Shown in pieces: positions 1 to 9,204 of a stretch of 64,000 bases of DNA. Below the pieces are notes generated by a model. It was not told the origin of the DNA. It searched no databases and was given only the letters and a program-made list of their open reading frames with translations. The position numbers were made by a program, and so were the translations under genes. This DNA comes from Methylocystis sp. H62 (GTDB lineage: Bacteria > Pseudomonadota > Alphaproteobacteria > Rhizobiales > Beijerinckiaceae): contig NZ_JADNQZ010000055.1 of assembly GCF_015709515.1 (NCBI RefSeq), positions 129,650-193,649 on the forward strand, read 5' to 3'. Every line of letters starts with the position of its first letter. Positions within the stretch are counted from its first letter, which is position 1.

Positions 1-2
1 AT

Positions 3-521
3 CTGCGCGCGACAAAACTGTTGCTCGATCAGATCAATGTTTCAGCGGGAAATGTCGCGAAGACGCTTCACCTGGGTTTCGGCTCGGCGGCGGCAAGCGG
101 CCGCAGCTTCAACGACGTGCTCTCGACGATTGCGCAATCGCTGACGCGCATGGCCTTGCGCACGGGAACCAAGGCGCTCGCCGAAGGACTGGTGAGTGGA
201 TTGAGCGGCATGTTTTCGGGCGCCTTCGGCGGACCCGGGACCGTTGCGCCTTTCGCGCAGGGCGGAGTCGTCGCAAGTCCAACCTATTTTGCGAGTGGAG
301 GCGCGATGGGGCTGATGGGCGAGCGCGGCGCTGAGGCGATCATGCCGCTGGCGCGCGGCGCGGATGGCCGGCTCGGCGTCGTCGCGCAAGCCGCCGGCGC
401 GCGTCCGGTGTCGGTCACCGTCAACATCGCTGCGCAAGACGTCGAAAGCTTCCGCCGTTCGGAGGCGCAAATCACGGGCGCCCTGGCGCGGGCTGTCGCG
501 CGCGGCCAGCGCAACCTTTAA
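3..521 (+). CDS. Phage/GTA tail tape-measure protein, C-terminal part (5' end outside window)
   Basis: The frame is already open at the window edge (it reads L-R-A-T-K-L-L-L-D-Q), so this is the C-terminal ~172 residues of a longer protein. It is rich in Ala/Gly, with a hydrophobic Gly-rich stretch and the motif GGVVASPTYFASGGAMGLMG, followed by GERGAEAIMPL, which is typical of the end of lambda-like and RcGTA orfg11 tail tape-measure proteins. It sets tail length and helps DNA passage. It sits 15 bp upstream of the DUF2460 gene, the same order as orfg11-orfg12 of the Rhodobacter gene-transfer agent. The rest of the head and tail operon should lie to the left of the window. Confidence 0.85.
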   Translation: MRATKLLLDQINVSAGNVAKTLHLGFGSAAASGRSFNDVLSTIAQSLTRMALRTGTKALAEGLVSGLSGMFSGAFGGPGTVAPFAQGGVVASPTYFASGGAMGLMGERGAEAIMPLARGADGRLGVVAQAAGARPVSVTVNIAAQDVESFRRSEAQITGALARAVARGQRNL

Positions 522-536
522 GCGGGCGCAGCCAGC

Positions 537-1175
537 ATGAGTGATTTTCACGAGATCCGCTTTCCGCTGAATGTCTCGCTCGGCGGGTGCGGCGGACCGG
601 AGCGGCGCACAGAGATCGTGACGCTCGGCTCCAATCGAGAGGCGCGCAACGCCCGCTGGGCGCATTCGCGGCGCCGCTATGAAGCTGGCTACGGCGTCAA
701 GAGTCTCACCCAGCTTTCGCAGATCATCGAATTCTTCGAGGAGCGACGCGGTCGGCTTTATGGCTTTCGATGGCGCGATCGCGCCGACTGCGCCTCCTGC
801 GCGCCGGGCGCAACGCCGAGTCCAACGGATCAAACAATCGGAATGGGAGATGGCGCGCGCGCCGCGTTTCAGCTTGTGAAGACGTACGGAGGCGCCTTTT
901 CCGCTTATGCCCGCGACATTGTAAAGCCGGTCGCTGGAACAGTGCGCGTCGCGGCCGATGGCGTCGAGAAATTCACGCCGGATGTGAGCGTCGACGCCGC
1001 GACGGGAATCGTGACCTTCACGCCGGGCGCCATTCCCTCGGCGGGAGCGATCGTCACGGCTGGCTTTCTCTTCGACGTGCCTGTGCGCTTCGATACGGAT
1101 TTCCTCGAAATCGACATGCACGCCTTCGAGGCCGGGGCGATTCCGCATATTCCGATCGTCGAAATCATTCCGTAG
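537..1175 (+). CDS. DUF2460 tail protein (GTA orfg12-like)
   Basis: A 212-residue protein starting MSDFHEIRFPLNVSLGGCGG. The early signature with 'GGPERRTEIVTLGSNREARNARW' features and the 'LYGFRWRDRAD' segment is characteristic of the DUF2460 (TIGR02217) distal-tail family that includes RcGTA orfg12. Its length matches the family (about 210). It is part of the distal tail/baseplate and follows the tape-measure gene by 15 bp, so it is probably co-transcribed with it. A palindromic repeat (1179-1265) lies directly after its stop codon. Assignment rests on motif and gene order; no enzymatic role is implied. Confidence 0.85.
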   Translation: MSDFHEIRFPLNVSLGGCGGPERRTEIVTLGSNREARNARWAHSRRRYEAGYGVKSLTQLSQIIEFFEERRGRLYGFRWRDRADCASCAPGATPSPTDQTIGMGDGARAAFQLVKTYGGAFSAYARDIVKPVAGTVRVAADGVEKFTPDVSVDAATGIVTFTPGAIPSAGAIVTAGFLFDVPVRFDTDFLEIDMHAFEAGAIPHIPIVEIIP

Positions 1176-1178
1176 CTC

Positions 1179-1265
1179 CGTCATTGCGAGGAGGCGAAGC
1201 CGACGAAGCAATCCACAGATCGCGGACCGTGCTCTGGATTGCTTCGCCTTCGGCTCGCAATGACG
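1179..1265. repeat. Palindromic intergenic repeat (CATTGCGAG type)
   Basis: An imperfect inverted repeat of about 87 bp fills the gap between the DUF2460 and DUF2163 genes. The left arm begins CGTCATTGCGAGGAGGCGAA and the right arm ends with its near complement (CTTCGGCTCGCAATGACG). Inside, GCAATCCA pairs with TGGATTGC. It would form a long hairpin and resembles the non-autonomous palindromic repeats scattered in alphaproteobacterial genomes. No coding content is seen. It separates genes that are adjacent in related tail clusters. Confidence 0.75.
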
Positions 1266-1296
1266 CTGAAAGATCATACAAAAGTGGAATCGATCC

Positions 1297-2187
1297 ATGC
1301 TCACGCTCTCTCCTTCGATGCAGGCGAAGCTCGATCAGCGCGCCACCACCTTCTGCCATTGCTGGCGCGTTTCGCGCAGCGACGCGACCGTGATGGGCTT
1401 CACCGATCATGATCGCGATCTGACGTTTAATGGCGTGACTTTTCGCGCCAACACCGGTCTTTCTGCTTCGCAACTCGAATCGAGCGTCGGCTTTGCGCCG
1501 GGAACGGGCGAAGCCACTGGCGCCTTGAGCGACGAGAGCCTCACCGAGGCGGATCTGCTGAACGGCCTCTATGACGACGCCTCGGTCGAGACATGGCTTG
1601 TCGACTGGACCAACGTTACTGATCGCGCCTTGCTGGATATCGCGACGATCGGCGAGATACGCCGCGGGGAAAACGCCTTCTCTGCGGAGTTGCGCTCGAG
1701 CGCCCATGTCTTCGATCGGCAACAGGGCCGCACCTTTCAACGCAGTTGTTCGGCCGATCTTGGCGATGCGCGCTGCGGGTTCGATGTGATGGCGCCCGGC
1801 TTTCACGCCACGGGCGTCGTCGCCGCCTTCGCCGGCGGCGCAATCGACATCGATCTTTCGGACACTTTTGACGGCGGCTTCTTTGCTGGCGGCGCGCTGA
1901 CCTTTACGAGCGGCGCGAATGAGAACGCCCGTTTCACGATCAAATCGCATCGGCAGGAAAATCTGCGCGCGAGCGTTACGCTGTGGACGCCGCCGGGCGG
2001 CGCGATCCTCGCCGGCGACGCCGTTCTCATGACGGCCGGCTGCGATAAGTCGCCCACATCTTGTCGCGTGAAGTTCGACAATATCGTCAACTTCCGGGGC
2101 TTCCCGCATATGCCAGGCAATGATCGAGTCATCGCTTATCCGAGCACGCTGGCGCCGGCGATGGACGGCGGAAGCTTTTTTCGATGA
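1297..2187 (+). CDS. DUF2163 tail protein (GTA orfg13-like, BR0599 family)
   Basis: A 296-residue protein that opens with FCHCWRVSRSDATVMGFTDH and contains the cysteine-bearing segment RTFQRSCSADLGDARCGFD and a late 'GCDKSPTSCRVKFDNIVNFRGFPHMPGND' region. Together these are hallmarks of the DUF2163/phage_BR0599 family, including RcGTA orfg13. It is a structural tail component near the baseplate hub. Its stop overlaps the start of the NlpC/P60 gene by 4 bp (ATGA), indicating translational coupling. Start ATG at 1297 fits family length; the Shine-Dalgarno sequence is weak. Confidence 0.87.
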   Translation: MLTLSPSMQAKLDQRATTFCHCWRVSRSDATVMGFTDHDRDLTFNGVTFRANTGLSASQLESSVGFAPGTGEATGALSDESLTEADLLNGLYDDASVETWLVDWTNVTDRALLDIATIGEIRRGENAFSAELRSSAHVFDRQQGRTFQRSCSADLGDARCGFDVMAPGFHATGVVAAFAGGAIDIDLSDTFDGGFFAGGALTFTSGANENARFTIKSHRQENLRASVTLWTPPGGAILAGDAVLMTAGCDKSPTSCRVKFDNIVNFRGFPHMPGNDRVIAYPSTLAPAMDGGSFFR

Positions 2188-2615
2188 CTCGCGCCGACAT
2201 TGTCGCGGCGGCGCGGCGCTGGCGTGGCACGCCTTACGCGCATCAGGCCTCGCTCATCCATGTCGGCTGCGACTGCCTCGGGCTCGTGCGCGGCGTCTGG
2301 CGCGACATGATCGGCGACGAGCCGGAAGCGGCGCCCGCATATACGCCGGATTGGGCCGAAGCCTTGAGGGCCGAGAGATTGCTTGACGCCGCCCATCGGC
2401 ATTTCAGAGTGGTGACGTTAAGCGATTTTCGTGAAGGCGACGTTCTGCTGTTTCGCTTTCGCGAACATCTGCCGGCGAAACATCTCGGCGTCGCAATATC
2501 GACGACGCATATGATTCACGCCCATGCCGGCGCTTGCGTCGCGGAGGTCGCGATCGGCCCGCATTGGCGCAAGACGCTTGTCGCCGCCTTCGCCTTTCCG
2601 GGCGTTGTGGATTGA
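2184..2615 (+). CDS. NlpC/P60-family tail peptidase (GTA orfg14-like)
   Basis: A 143-residue protein of the phage NlpC/P60 family (TIGR02219). The catalytic cysteine lies in HVGCDCLGLVRGVWRD (about residues 27-42) and the His region is in 'KHLGVAIS...MIHAHAG'. The N-terminal 'ARRWRGTPYAHQ' is the usual lead-in to the papain-like fold. Such enzymes cut cell-wall peptides at the tail tip during DNA delivery. The ATG overlaps the stop of the preceding DUF2163 gene by 4 bp. A second palindromic repeat follows before the next gene. Confidence 0.88.
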   Translation: MTRADIVAAARRWRGTPYAHQASLIHVGCDCLGLVRGVWRDMIGDEPEAAPAYTPDWAEALRAERLLDAAHRHFRVVTLSDFREGDVLLFRFREHLPAKHLGVAISTTHMIHAHAGACVAEVAIGPHWRKTLVAAFAFPGVVD

Positions 2616-2629
2616 AGACGCTGCTCGTC

Positions 2630-2736
2630 TGTCATTCCCGACGCGCTTAGCGCGCGATCGGGAATCCAGCACAAAACCCGACATTCCTGAAGCTGCTCTG
2701 GATTCCCGATCAGGCCTTCGGCCTGTCTGGAATGAC
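2630..2736. repeat. Palindromic intergenic repeat (CATTCCCG type)
   Basis: A 107-bp inverted repeat between orfg14-like and orfg15-like genes. The left arm starts TGTCATTCCCGACGCGC and contains GATCGGGAATCCAG; the right arm reads CTGGATTCCCGATC and ends TCTGGAATGACAT. Each arm also holds its own small hairpin (GCGCTTAGCGC; AGGCCTTCGGCCT). It differs in sequence from the repeat at 1179-1265 but has the same architecture. The open frame of the following gene runs through it, which creates a false upstream extension of that gene. Confidence 0.75.
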
Positions 2737-2760
2737 ATTGCGACGCCTTTCGAGACGCTC

Positions 2761-5700
2761 ATGGCCACTCTTGTTCTGCAGACGATCGGCTCTGTCGCCG
2801 GCGGCGCGATCGGCGGACCTGTTGGTTCCTCCATCGGCCGCGTGCTCGGCGGCTTTGGCGGCTCCTTCGTCGACGCAGCGCTGCAACCGCATGCATCGCC
2901 GCGCTATTCGATCGGCCCGCGGCTGAAATCGATGGACGGGATCACCTCAACGGAAGGGGCCGGCGTGCAGCGAATCTATGGCCGCGCGCGCGTCGGCGGA
3001 CAGATGATCTGGGCGACGCGCTTTCTCGAACGCGTCAACGTCTCTTTCGAACAGACGCAGCATCAGGGCAAAGGCGGCGGCGGCGGCGGCGGCTTCAACG
3101 TTCAGTTCACCTATGCCTATTCGGCGAATTTCGCGATCGCGCTGTGCGAAGGGCCCGTCGCTTTCGTGCGACGCATCTGGGCTGACGGGTCAGAGCTCGA
3201 CATGACGACGCTGCCGATCCGTATCTATCGCGGGAGCGAGGATCAGGAACCCGATCCGCTGATCGTCGCCAAGGAAGGGGCGGAGAACGCGCCCGCCTAT
3301 CGCAGCCTCGCCTATATTGTTTTCGAGGATCTGGCGCTCGCGGCCTTCGGCAATCGCATTCCGCAATTTACCTTCGAAGTCGTGAAGCCGGTTGAAGGAC
3401 TCGGCGCGATGATCCGAGCCGTCGACCTCATTCCCGGCGCGACGGAGGCCGGCTATCACCCTGCCCTCAAGCTCAATTTCTACTCGCCCGGCGCCACGGC
3501 GGCGGAAAATCGCCATCAGCTCACCGCAGCGACGGACTGGACCGCGTCGATCGACGCTTTGCAGGCGCTTTGCCCCAATCTCGAAAGCGTCGCGCTTGTC
3601 GTCGCCTGGTTCGGCGACGATCTTCGCGCTGAACATTGCACGATCGCGCCGCGCGTCGACGCCACATTCAAGACCATCGGCCAGTTCAACTTCATTCTCG
3701 GCGGCTTTTGGCCGCCCGACTGGTCCGTCGCCGGGCTGACGCGCGCTACCGCGCGGCTCGTGTCGCAAATCGACGGACGCGCGGCCTATGGCGGCACGCC
3801 CAGCGACGCGTCGGTCGTCGCCGCGATCGCCGACCTCACGGCGCGTGGCCTCGCGGTGACTTTCTATCCCTTCGTGATGATGGACGTGCCGCCAGGCAAT
3901 GCGCTGCCCAATCCTTACACGGGCGCCGTCGAACAGCCGGCGTTCCCCTGGCGCGGGCGCATCACCTGCGATCCCGCGCCGGGCCGGCCCGGTTCGCCTG
4001 ACGCGACCGCGACGGCGGCGACGCAACTCGATGCTTTCTTTACGCGCTATCGCGCCTTCATTCTGCACTACGCCGATCTTTGCGTTGCGGCCGGCGGCGT
4101 CGAGGCCTTCCTCATCGGCTCCGAGCTGATCGGCCTGACGCGCGTGCGGTCCGCGCCAGGCGCATATCCCGCCGTCGCGGCGTTGACGACTCTCGCGGCG
4201 GACGCGAAAGCGATTCTCGGCGCGCCAACCAAAATCTCTTACGCCGCCGACTGGACCGAATATGGCGCGCATGTTCCTGCAAGCGGCGAAGCGCGCTTCC
4301 CGCTCGATCCGCTGTGGGCGTCAAGCGCCGTCGATTTCATAGGCGTCGACGTCTATTGGCCGCTCTCCGACTGGCGCGACGGCGACGCCCATCTCGACGC
4401 GCAGGAAGCGGCGAGCATTTATGATCTCGACTATCTCAGGTCTCGCGTCGCCTCGGGCGAAGCCTATGATTGGCATTACGCCGACGCAAATGCGCGCCTC
4501 GCGCAAGATCGCACGCCGATCAGCGACGGGCTCGGCAAGCCTTGGGTCTTCCGCCAGAAGGATTTTCTGTCGTGGTGGTCGCAGGCGCATTACGAGCGCG
4601 TCGGCGGCGCTGAGCTGGCCGAGCCGACGGCATGGGTCCCGCAGTCGAAGCCGATCTGGATCGTCGAGACAGGATGTCCCGCGGTCGACCGCGGCGCCAA
4701 TGCGCCGAATGTTTTTCCGGACCCGCGTTCGAGCGATGGCGGTCTGCCCTATTTCTCGCGCAACGGGCGCGACGATCTCATGCAGGCGCGATTCATCGAG
4801 GCGATGATCGCGCATTTCGATCCGGCGGCTCCCGGCGGCGCGACGCGCAACCCGACGTCCAGCGTCTACGCCGGGCCGATGGTCGATCCGGCGCGCCTGC
4901 ACCTATGGTGCTGGGATGCGCGTCCCTTTCCGGCCTTTCCGACGCAGGTCGACGCGTGGAGCGACGCCGCCAATTGGGAAACGGGCCATTGGCTGAACGG
5001 ACGACTCGAAGGCGCGCCGCTCGACCGCCTCCTGCCGGCGCTCGCCGGCGCCGTCTCCGCGCCTGAAGTTGTCACGCAGCGGCCGAACGTCGGCGGCTTT
5101 CTTGATGGCTATGTGCTGGAGCGGCCGATGTCGCCGCGCGAGGCGATCGATCCTCTTGCCGCGCTCTTCGGCTTCGACGCCGTAGCAAGCGGCGGCGCCT
5201 TACGCTTCGTCGATCGGCGCGGAAAGCCGGTGTGCGAGATTGACGAAGACGATCTCGTCGCCGGCAAAACCGCGGCGCTGGCGACGTTGGCGCGGGCGCA
5301 GGAAAGCGAACTGCCGCAGGAGATCGCGCTCTCCTTCTCCGATTCCGAGAACCACTTTCAGATGGCGCGAGTCTTATCTCGCAGACTCGAGGGCCGCTCG
5401 GCGCGCCAGAGTGAAGCGCAAGCCGCGGTGATGACCTATCGCGCCAATGCGCAGTCGCTGGCGGAGAGCTGGCTTCAGGATTTGTGGATCGGACGCGAAA
5501 CCGCCGAATTTTCCCTGCGGCCGGGCCTTCTCGCCTTGCAGCCCGGCGATCTGGTGCGGCTCGGCGCAGCGGGCGGCGGCCGGCTGTTTCAAATTCAGCG
5601 CATCACAGACGGGGCCGCGCGACAGGTAAGCGCGCGCGCGGCGGACGCTTCCGTCTATGACACGGCTGCTCCGCTGCTCGGACGCACGAATGTCGTCTCG

Positions 5701-6642
5701 CCGAAAATGATCGGACCGCCGAGAGTCGAAATTCTCGACCTCGCGGTGATGCGCGACGAAGAAGCGCTCTCTTATGTCGCCGCCTTCGCCGATCCCTGGC
5801 CCGGGCCGCTCGCGATTTGGAAGATGACGTTTCAGGGCGGCTATGAGCAGGCCGGCGTCATCGACAAGCGCGCAACCATCGGCGAGACGCTCGACGTTTT
5901 GCCCTCGGGTCCCGTTGGGCGCTTCGACAATGGAAGCAGCCTCACTGTCAGGATCGGCGCCGGGCAGCTTTCGTCGGTCGGCGACCTCGCCGCGCTCGCC
6001 GGACGTTCGGCGATGGCGATTCGCGTCAATGGCGACTGGGAGATCTTCGCTTTCGCGCACGCCGAGCTGATTGGCGAAAAGACATATCGACTGTCGCGGC
6101 TCATTCGCGGCCTCGGCGGCGAAGAACATCTCGCCACGCGTGATGCGCCGGCCGGCGCAACCGTCGTGCTGCTCAATGACGCGATCGCGCCGCTCGCGCG
6201 CAAAGTCGCCGAGATTGGCGCGCCGACGACCTATCGCATCGGACCGGCGGATCGCGACTATGCGGAGCCTATCTTTGTTCAGCCGACGGTCGCCGCGACA
6301 AACAAGGCGCTGCGCCCCTACGCGCCGACGAAGGCGCGCGCGCGGCGCACGCCGGCCGGCGTCGTCATCGATTTCCTGCGGCGCGGGCGCCTCGATTCCG
6401 ACGCCTGGGAAGCGCTCGACATTCCGCTCGGCGAGGCGAGCGAATCTTTTGAGGCCGATATCTCGCTGCCGGCGAGCGGAACGCGAACGCTCACCGCCGC
6501 CGCAGCGTCGATGCTTTATCCCGCCGCCGACGAACTTGCCGATTTCGGCGCGCCGCAAAGCGAACTGACGCTGTCGCTTTATCAGATGAGCGCGACGGTC
6601 GGACGAGGATTCTCGCTGACGACGATGCTTTCCATCCAATAG
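2761..6642 (+). CDS. GTA-type TIM-barrel tail hub / host-specificity protein (orfg15-like)
   Basis: A 1293-residue protein read from ATG 2761 (MATLVLQTIGSVAGGAIGG). The open frame extends further upstream, but only through the palindromic repeat, so the shorter start is preferred. An N-terminal Gly-rich membrane-active segment is followed by the GTA TIM-barrel-like domain (roughly residues 280-680, with features such as DWTEYGAHVP and FIGVDVYWPLSDW). A phage-tail hub (Phage-tail_3) domain comes next and a beta-rich C-terminus. It matches RcGTA orfg15, the central fibre/hub that contacts the recipient. It is the last of the conserved tail cluster and is followed 8 bp later by the fibre-like gene. 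Confidence 0.88.
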   Translation: MATLVLQTIGSVAGGAIGGPVGSSIGRVLGGFGGSFVDAALQPHASPRYSIGPRLKSMDGITSTEGAGVQRIYGRARVGGQMIWATRFLERVNVSFEQTQHQGKGGGGGGGFNVQFTYAYSANFAIALCEGPVAFVRRIWADGSELDMTTLPIRIYRGSEDQEPDPLIVAKEGAENAPAYRSLAYIVFEDLALAAFGNRIPQFTFEVVKPVEGLGAMIRAVDLIPGATEAGYHPALKLNFYSPGATAAENRHQLTAATDWTASIDALQALCPNLESVALVVAWFGDDLRAEHCTIAPRVDATFKTIGQFNFILGGFWPPDWSVAGLTRATARLVSQIDGRAAYGGTPSDASVVAAIADLTARGLAVTFYPFVMMDVPPGNALPNPYTGAVEQPAFPWRGRITCDPAPGRPGSPDATATAATQLDAFFTRYRAFILHYADLCVAAGGVEAFLIGSELIGLTRVRSAPGAYPAVAALTTLAADAKAILGAPTKISYAADWTEYGAHVPASGEARFPLDPLWASSAVDFIGVDVYWPLSDWRDGDAHLDAQEAASIYDLDYLRSRVASGEAYDWHYADANARLAQDRTPISDGLGKPWVFRQKDFLSWWSQAHYERVGGAELAEPTAWVPQSKPIWIVETGCPAVDRGANAPNVFPDPRSSDGGLPYFSRNGRDDLMQARFIEAMIAHFDPAAPGGATRNPTSSVYAGPMVDPARLHLWCWDARPFPAFPTQVDAWSDAANWETGHWLNGRLEGAPLDRLLPALAGAVSAPEVVTQRPNVGGFLDGYVLERPMSPREAIDPLAALFGFDAVASGGALRFVDRRGKPVCEIDEDDLVAGKTAALATLARAQESELPQEIALSFSDSENHFQMARVLSRRLEGRSARQSEAQAAVMTYRANAQSLAESWLQDLWIGRETAEFSLRPGLLALQPGDLVRLGAAGGGRLFQIQRITDGAARQVSARAADASVYDTAAPLLGRTNVVSPKMIGPPRVEILDLAVMRDEEALSYVAAFADPWPGPLAIWKMTFQGGYEQAGVIDKRATIGETLDVLPSGPVGRFDNGSSLTVRIGAGQLSSVGDLAALAGRSAMAIRVNGDWEIFAFAHAELIGEKTYRLSRLIRGLGGEEHLATRDAPAGATVVLLNDAIAPLARKVAEIGAPTTYRIGPADRDYAEPIFVQPTVAATNKALRPYAPTKARARRTPAGVVIDFLRRGRLDSDAWEALDIPLGEASESFEADISLPASGTRTLTAAAASMLYPAADELADFGAPQSELTLSLYQMSATVGRGFSLTTMLSIQ

Positions 6643-6650
6643 GAAAAACA

Positions 6651-7913
6651 ATGACGCAAACCACGCATCTTGCGTTGCCTTTCATCGAGGCGGCGCAAGC
6701 GCAAAAACACGTCACGCATAATGAAGCTCTGGCGCTGATCGACGCGCTGACGCAGCTTGCGGTCTCTGCGCGAAACGTGACGTCGCCGCCCGCGACGCCG
6801 GCCGAAGGCGACCGTGTGCTCATCGGCGCCGGCGCGACAGGCGCCTTCGCCGGCAAGAGTGATCAGATCGCGACATTCCTCGCGGGCGGCTGGACCTTCC
6901 TTTCGCCGGGAGCCGGCTGACGCGCCTATGTGGAAGCGGAATCGCTGCTGCTACTCTATGACGGCGCGGGATGGATCGACTGCGGGCTGTCCTTGCGCCA
7001 GCTGCAAAATCTTGCGCTGCTCGGGATCGGCGCGACCGCCGACGGCGCCAATCCGCTGCTCGCCAAACTCAATGCGACGCTCTTTACCGCAAAGAGCGTC
7101 GGCGAAGGCGGCTCCGGCGATCTGCGCTTTGCGCTTAACAAGGAGAGCGCGGCGAAAACCGTCTCGCAGCTCTATGAATCAAACTATTCGGCGCGCGCCG
7201 AAACCGGTCTGACCGGCGACGACAATTTCCACGTCAAAGTCTCGCCCGACGGTTCGACCTGGAAGGAGGCGGTCGTCGTCGACAAATCGACGGGCAATGT
7301 CGGGATCGGCTCCAGCGTCGTTCCGGATAGTCCGTTCACGATCAACGCCAATAGCGGCGCGACGGACGCCCCGTCGACCGATACCGTAGCGCATCTCATT
7401 GGAGCAGACGGACACAAGGCCGGCTTCCTGTTCGACGCGTTCGCACAAAATTCATTTTTCAATGCGAGGCGAGCGAACGGCTCGCGCACGAGCAAGAGCC
7501 CACTGCTCGCGAATGATATCATAATGTCCTTCCAGAACTTGGGTTGGAACGGCGCGTCATATGGCGTCGCCGCGTCAATTGTTCAGAAGGCCTCCGAGAA
7601 TTTCAGCGCGTCCGCCAATGGCGGCGAAATCGAGTTCCGAACGACGGCCGTCGGGACGACGACCGTCACCAAGCGCGGCGGCGTGTCCAACGGCGGAACG
7701 TTATACGCCGGGTCCGGCGCCGGCGATCTCGCCGCCGGCGCGACGGAAGGCATTCTCGGAATTCCGACGGTGAACGGCGTTCCGACCGGAACGCCGAATG
7801 TAACCGCCGGCGGCGCCGCGCTTTCCGGCGTCGCCTATCTCGCCTTCGACCGCGCGAATAATAAGCTCATGATCTACGTCGGCGGCGCCTGGAGGGGCGT
7901 GACGCTGACATAG
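6651..7913 (+). pseudogene. DUF2793 tail-fibre-like protein interrupted by TGA at 6918-6920
   Basis: A single reading frame of 421 codons is split by one in-frame TGA. The N-terminal 89 residues (LALPFIEAAQAQKHVTHNEA) are the DUF2793 signature found in GTA and phage tail proteins. Directly after the TGA the same frame continues R-A-Y-V-E-A-E-S-L-L-L-L-Y-D-G, which is the second half of the same domain. DUF2793 proteins normally have Trp (TGG) at this point, so the change looks like TGG to TGA. The distal part (to 7913) is Gly/Thr-rich and fibre-like, presumably receptor-binding. Possible explanations are a true nonsense mutation, a read-through site or a sequencing error. An ATG-less restart makes separate expression of the distal part unlikely. 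Confidence 0.75.
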
Positions 7914-8151
7914 CGCCACGCATGAGAAGATGCGCGCTGACCCCGGCGCGCCATCGAACCGGCGTCGGACGGATATCGGCGGGCCCGTCATTTTCGAATT
8001 CTTCTGATTTTTCAGACGCCGCCTACGCGCTCTCGAGGCGTTCATTTTTTTGATCGCGCTTGAGCGGCGGCGAGGTCCGCGACCGCCAGCTCGGGCGCGC
8101 GCGACCGCGTATCGCCACCAACTTATTCGACCAAAAGGAGGGAGTCGACCC

Positions 8152-8763
8152 ATGGCCTTCGCCGTGAAGAATCATGTCCTGCATCTCGACGACAAGCCGG
8201 TCGCGCAAAAGCCGACGCCTAACGTCGGCGGCGTTCTGAAGCCCTCGCTGCTGATCATGCATTACACCGCCGCTCAGTCGGCGAAGGGGGCCATTTCCTG
8301 GCTGTGCAATCCGAATGCGAAAGCCTCCGCCCATCTCGTCGTCGATCTCGATGGCGCGGCGACGCAGCTCGCGCCGTTCAATCGCGTCGCTTGGCACGCG
8401 GGCAAAAGCGTTTGGAAGCGGCGCTCGAACTGCAACGCTTTTTCGATCGGCATCGAGCTCACGAACGCCGGACCGTTGACGAAGCTCGCCAATGGCAGAT
8501 TCGCCGACGCATACGGAAAAAATGTGCCCGCGAGCCAAGTGGCGATGCTCGCGCACAAGCTCGACAAGGGCGGGGAAAAGCCCTGGATGATCTATCCCGC
8601 CCTTCAGATCTCGGCCGCCGTCGATATCGCCAAGGCCATCTGCCAGACCTACGGCATCAGCGACATCGCCGGACATGACGACATTGCGCCGACGCGCAAG
8701 CGCGATCCGGGTCCCGCCTTCGGCATGGAATCGTTCGTCTCGCGAGTCCTCGGCCGCAAGTGA
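8152..8763 (+). CDS. N-acetylmuramoyl-L-alanine amidase (endolysin-like)
   Basis: A 203-residue Amidase_2 (T7 lysozyme/PGRP) protein. Zinc ligands are visible as His in LLIMHYTA (about residue 37) and His in GHDDIAPTRKRDPG with the following Asp; the His of RVAWHAGKS is the usual accompanying residue. It hydrolyses the amide between muramic acid and L-Ala. There is no signal peptide, consistent with a phage endolysin that needs a holin. Start ATG 8152 is chosen because of the strong AAAGGAGG at 8134-8141; the frame is open further upstream. It opens a lysis cassette of four small genes after the tail cluster. Confidence 0.87.
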   Translation: MAFAVKNHVLHLDDKPVAQKPTPNVGGVLKPSLLIMHYTAAQSAKGAISWLCNPNAKASAHLVVDLDGAATQLAPFNRVAWHAGKSVWKRRSNCNAFSIGIELTNAGPLTKLANGRFADAYGKNVPASQVAMLAHKLDKGGEKPWMIYPALQISAAVDIAKAICQTYGISDIAGHDDIAPTRKRDPGPAFGMESFVSRVLGRK

Positions 8764-8804
8764 TACCGCGCCGGCGGCTTCCGGCATCAAAAAAGGAGCT
8801 CCCA

Positions 8805-8981
8805 ATGCAAGGCTATCGCACCTATGTCGCCGCTGGCCTCGTCGCGCTGTTTGGCGCGCTCGCCTCGACCGACTGGATCGCCTTTCTCAATGATCCCAAG
8901 GCCGGCGCCATCGCCATCGGTTCGGCGGCGTTGATGGCGATCATGCGCAGCATCACCTCGACGCCGCCGGGAACAGCCTGA
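8805..8981 (+). CDS. Small membrane protein, holin candidate of the lysis cassette
   Basis: A 58-residue protein (MQGYRTYVAAGLVALFGALA...) with two hydrophobic segments, about residues 8-20 and 33-46, joined by a short polar loop 'STDWIAFLNDPKAG'. The ATG at 8805 has AAAAGGAG just upstream (8790-8797); the frame's longer start lies inside the upstream stop region and has no good ribosome site. It sits 41 bp after the endolysin and 1 bp before the spanin-like gene, which is where a holin would be expected. Function is inferred from size, topology and position only; no holin family is recognised with certainty. Confidence 0.65.
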   Translation: MQGYRTYVAAGLVALFGALASTDWIAFLNDPKAGAIAIGSAALMAIMRSITSTPPGTA

Positions 8982-8982
8982 C

Positions 8983-9204
8983 ATGCCCAAGCTCATCGCG
9001 CTGGGTCTCGTCGCGGTCGCCGGCGTCGTCGCCTATGCTCTTGGGCGCGCAATGTTGGCGCGACTTGTCGCCGGCGGCGCCGCTAAGGAGAACGCGCGGC
9101 GCGCCGAATCCGATTTGCGCGCCGCCAAGCGCCAAGCCGAAATCATGGTTGAGCGCAGGAGCGTTGAAGATGTCTCGCAAGATCTCGATCACGGTCGCTT
9201 TTAG
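8983..9204 (+). CDS. Inner-membrane spanin-like protein (Rz-like)
   Basis: A 73-residue protein with one N-terminal transmembrane anchor (about residues 4-32, LIALGLVAVAGVVAYALG) and then a short charged helix (KENARRAESDLRAAKRQAE) that could form a coiled coil. This is the layout of i-spanins, which link the inner membrane to an outer-membrane lipoprotein during lysis. Its last 35 bp overlap, in a different frame, the start of a small lipoprotein gene (9170-9385). That overlap is the classic arrangement of Rz/Rz1 pairs. The protein is shorter than lambda Rz, so the assignment depends on context. Confidence 0.65.
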   Translation: MPKLIALGLVAVAGVVAYALGRAMLARLVAGGAAKENARRAESDLRAAKRQAEIMVERRSVEDVSQDLDHGRF

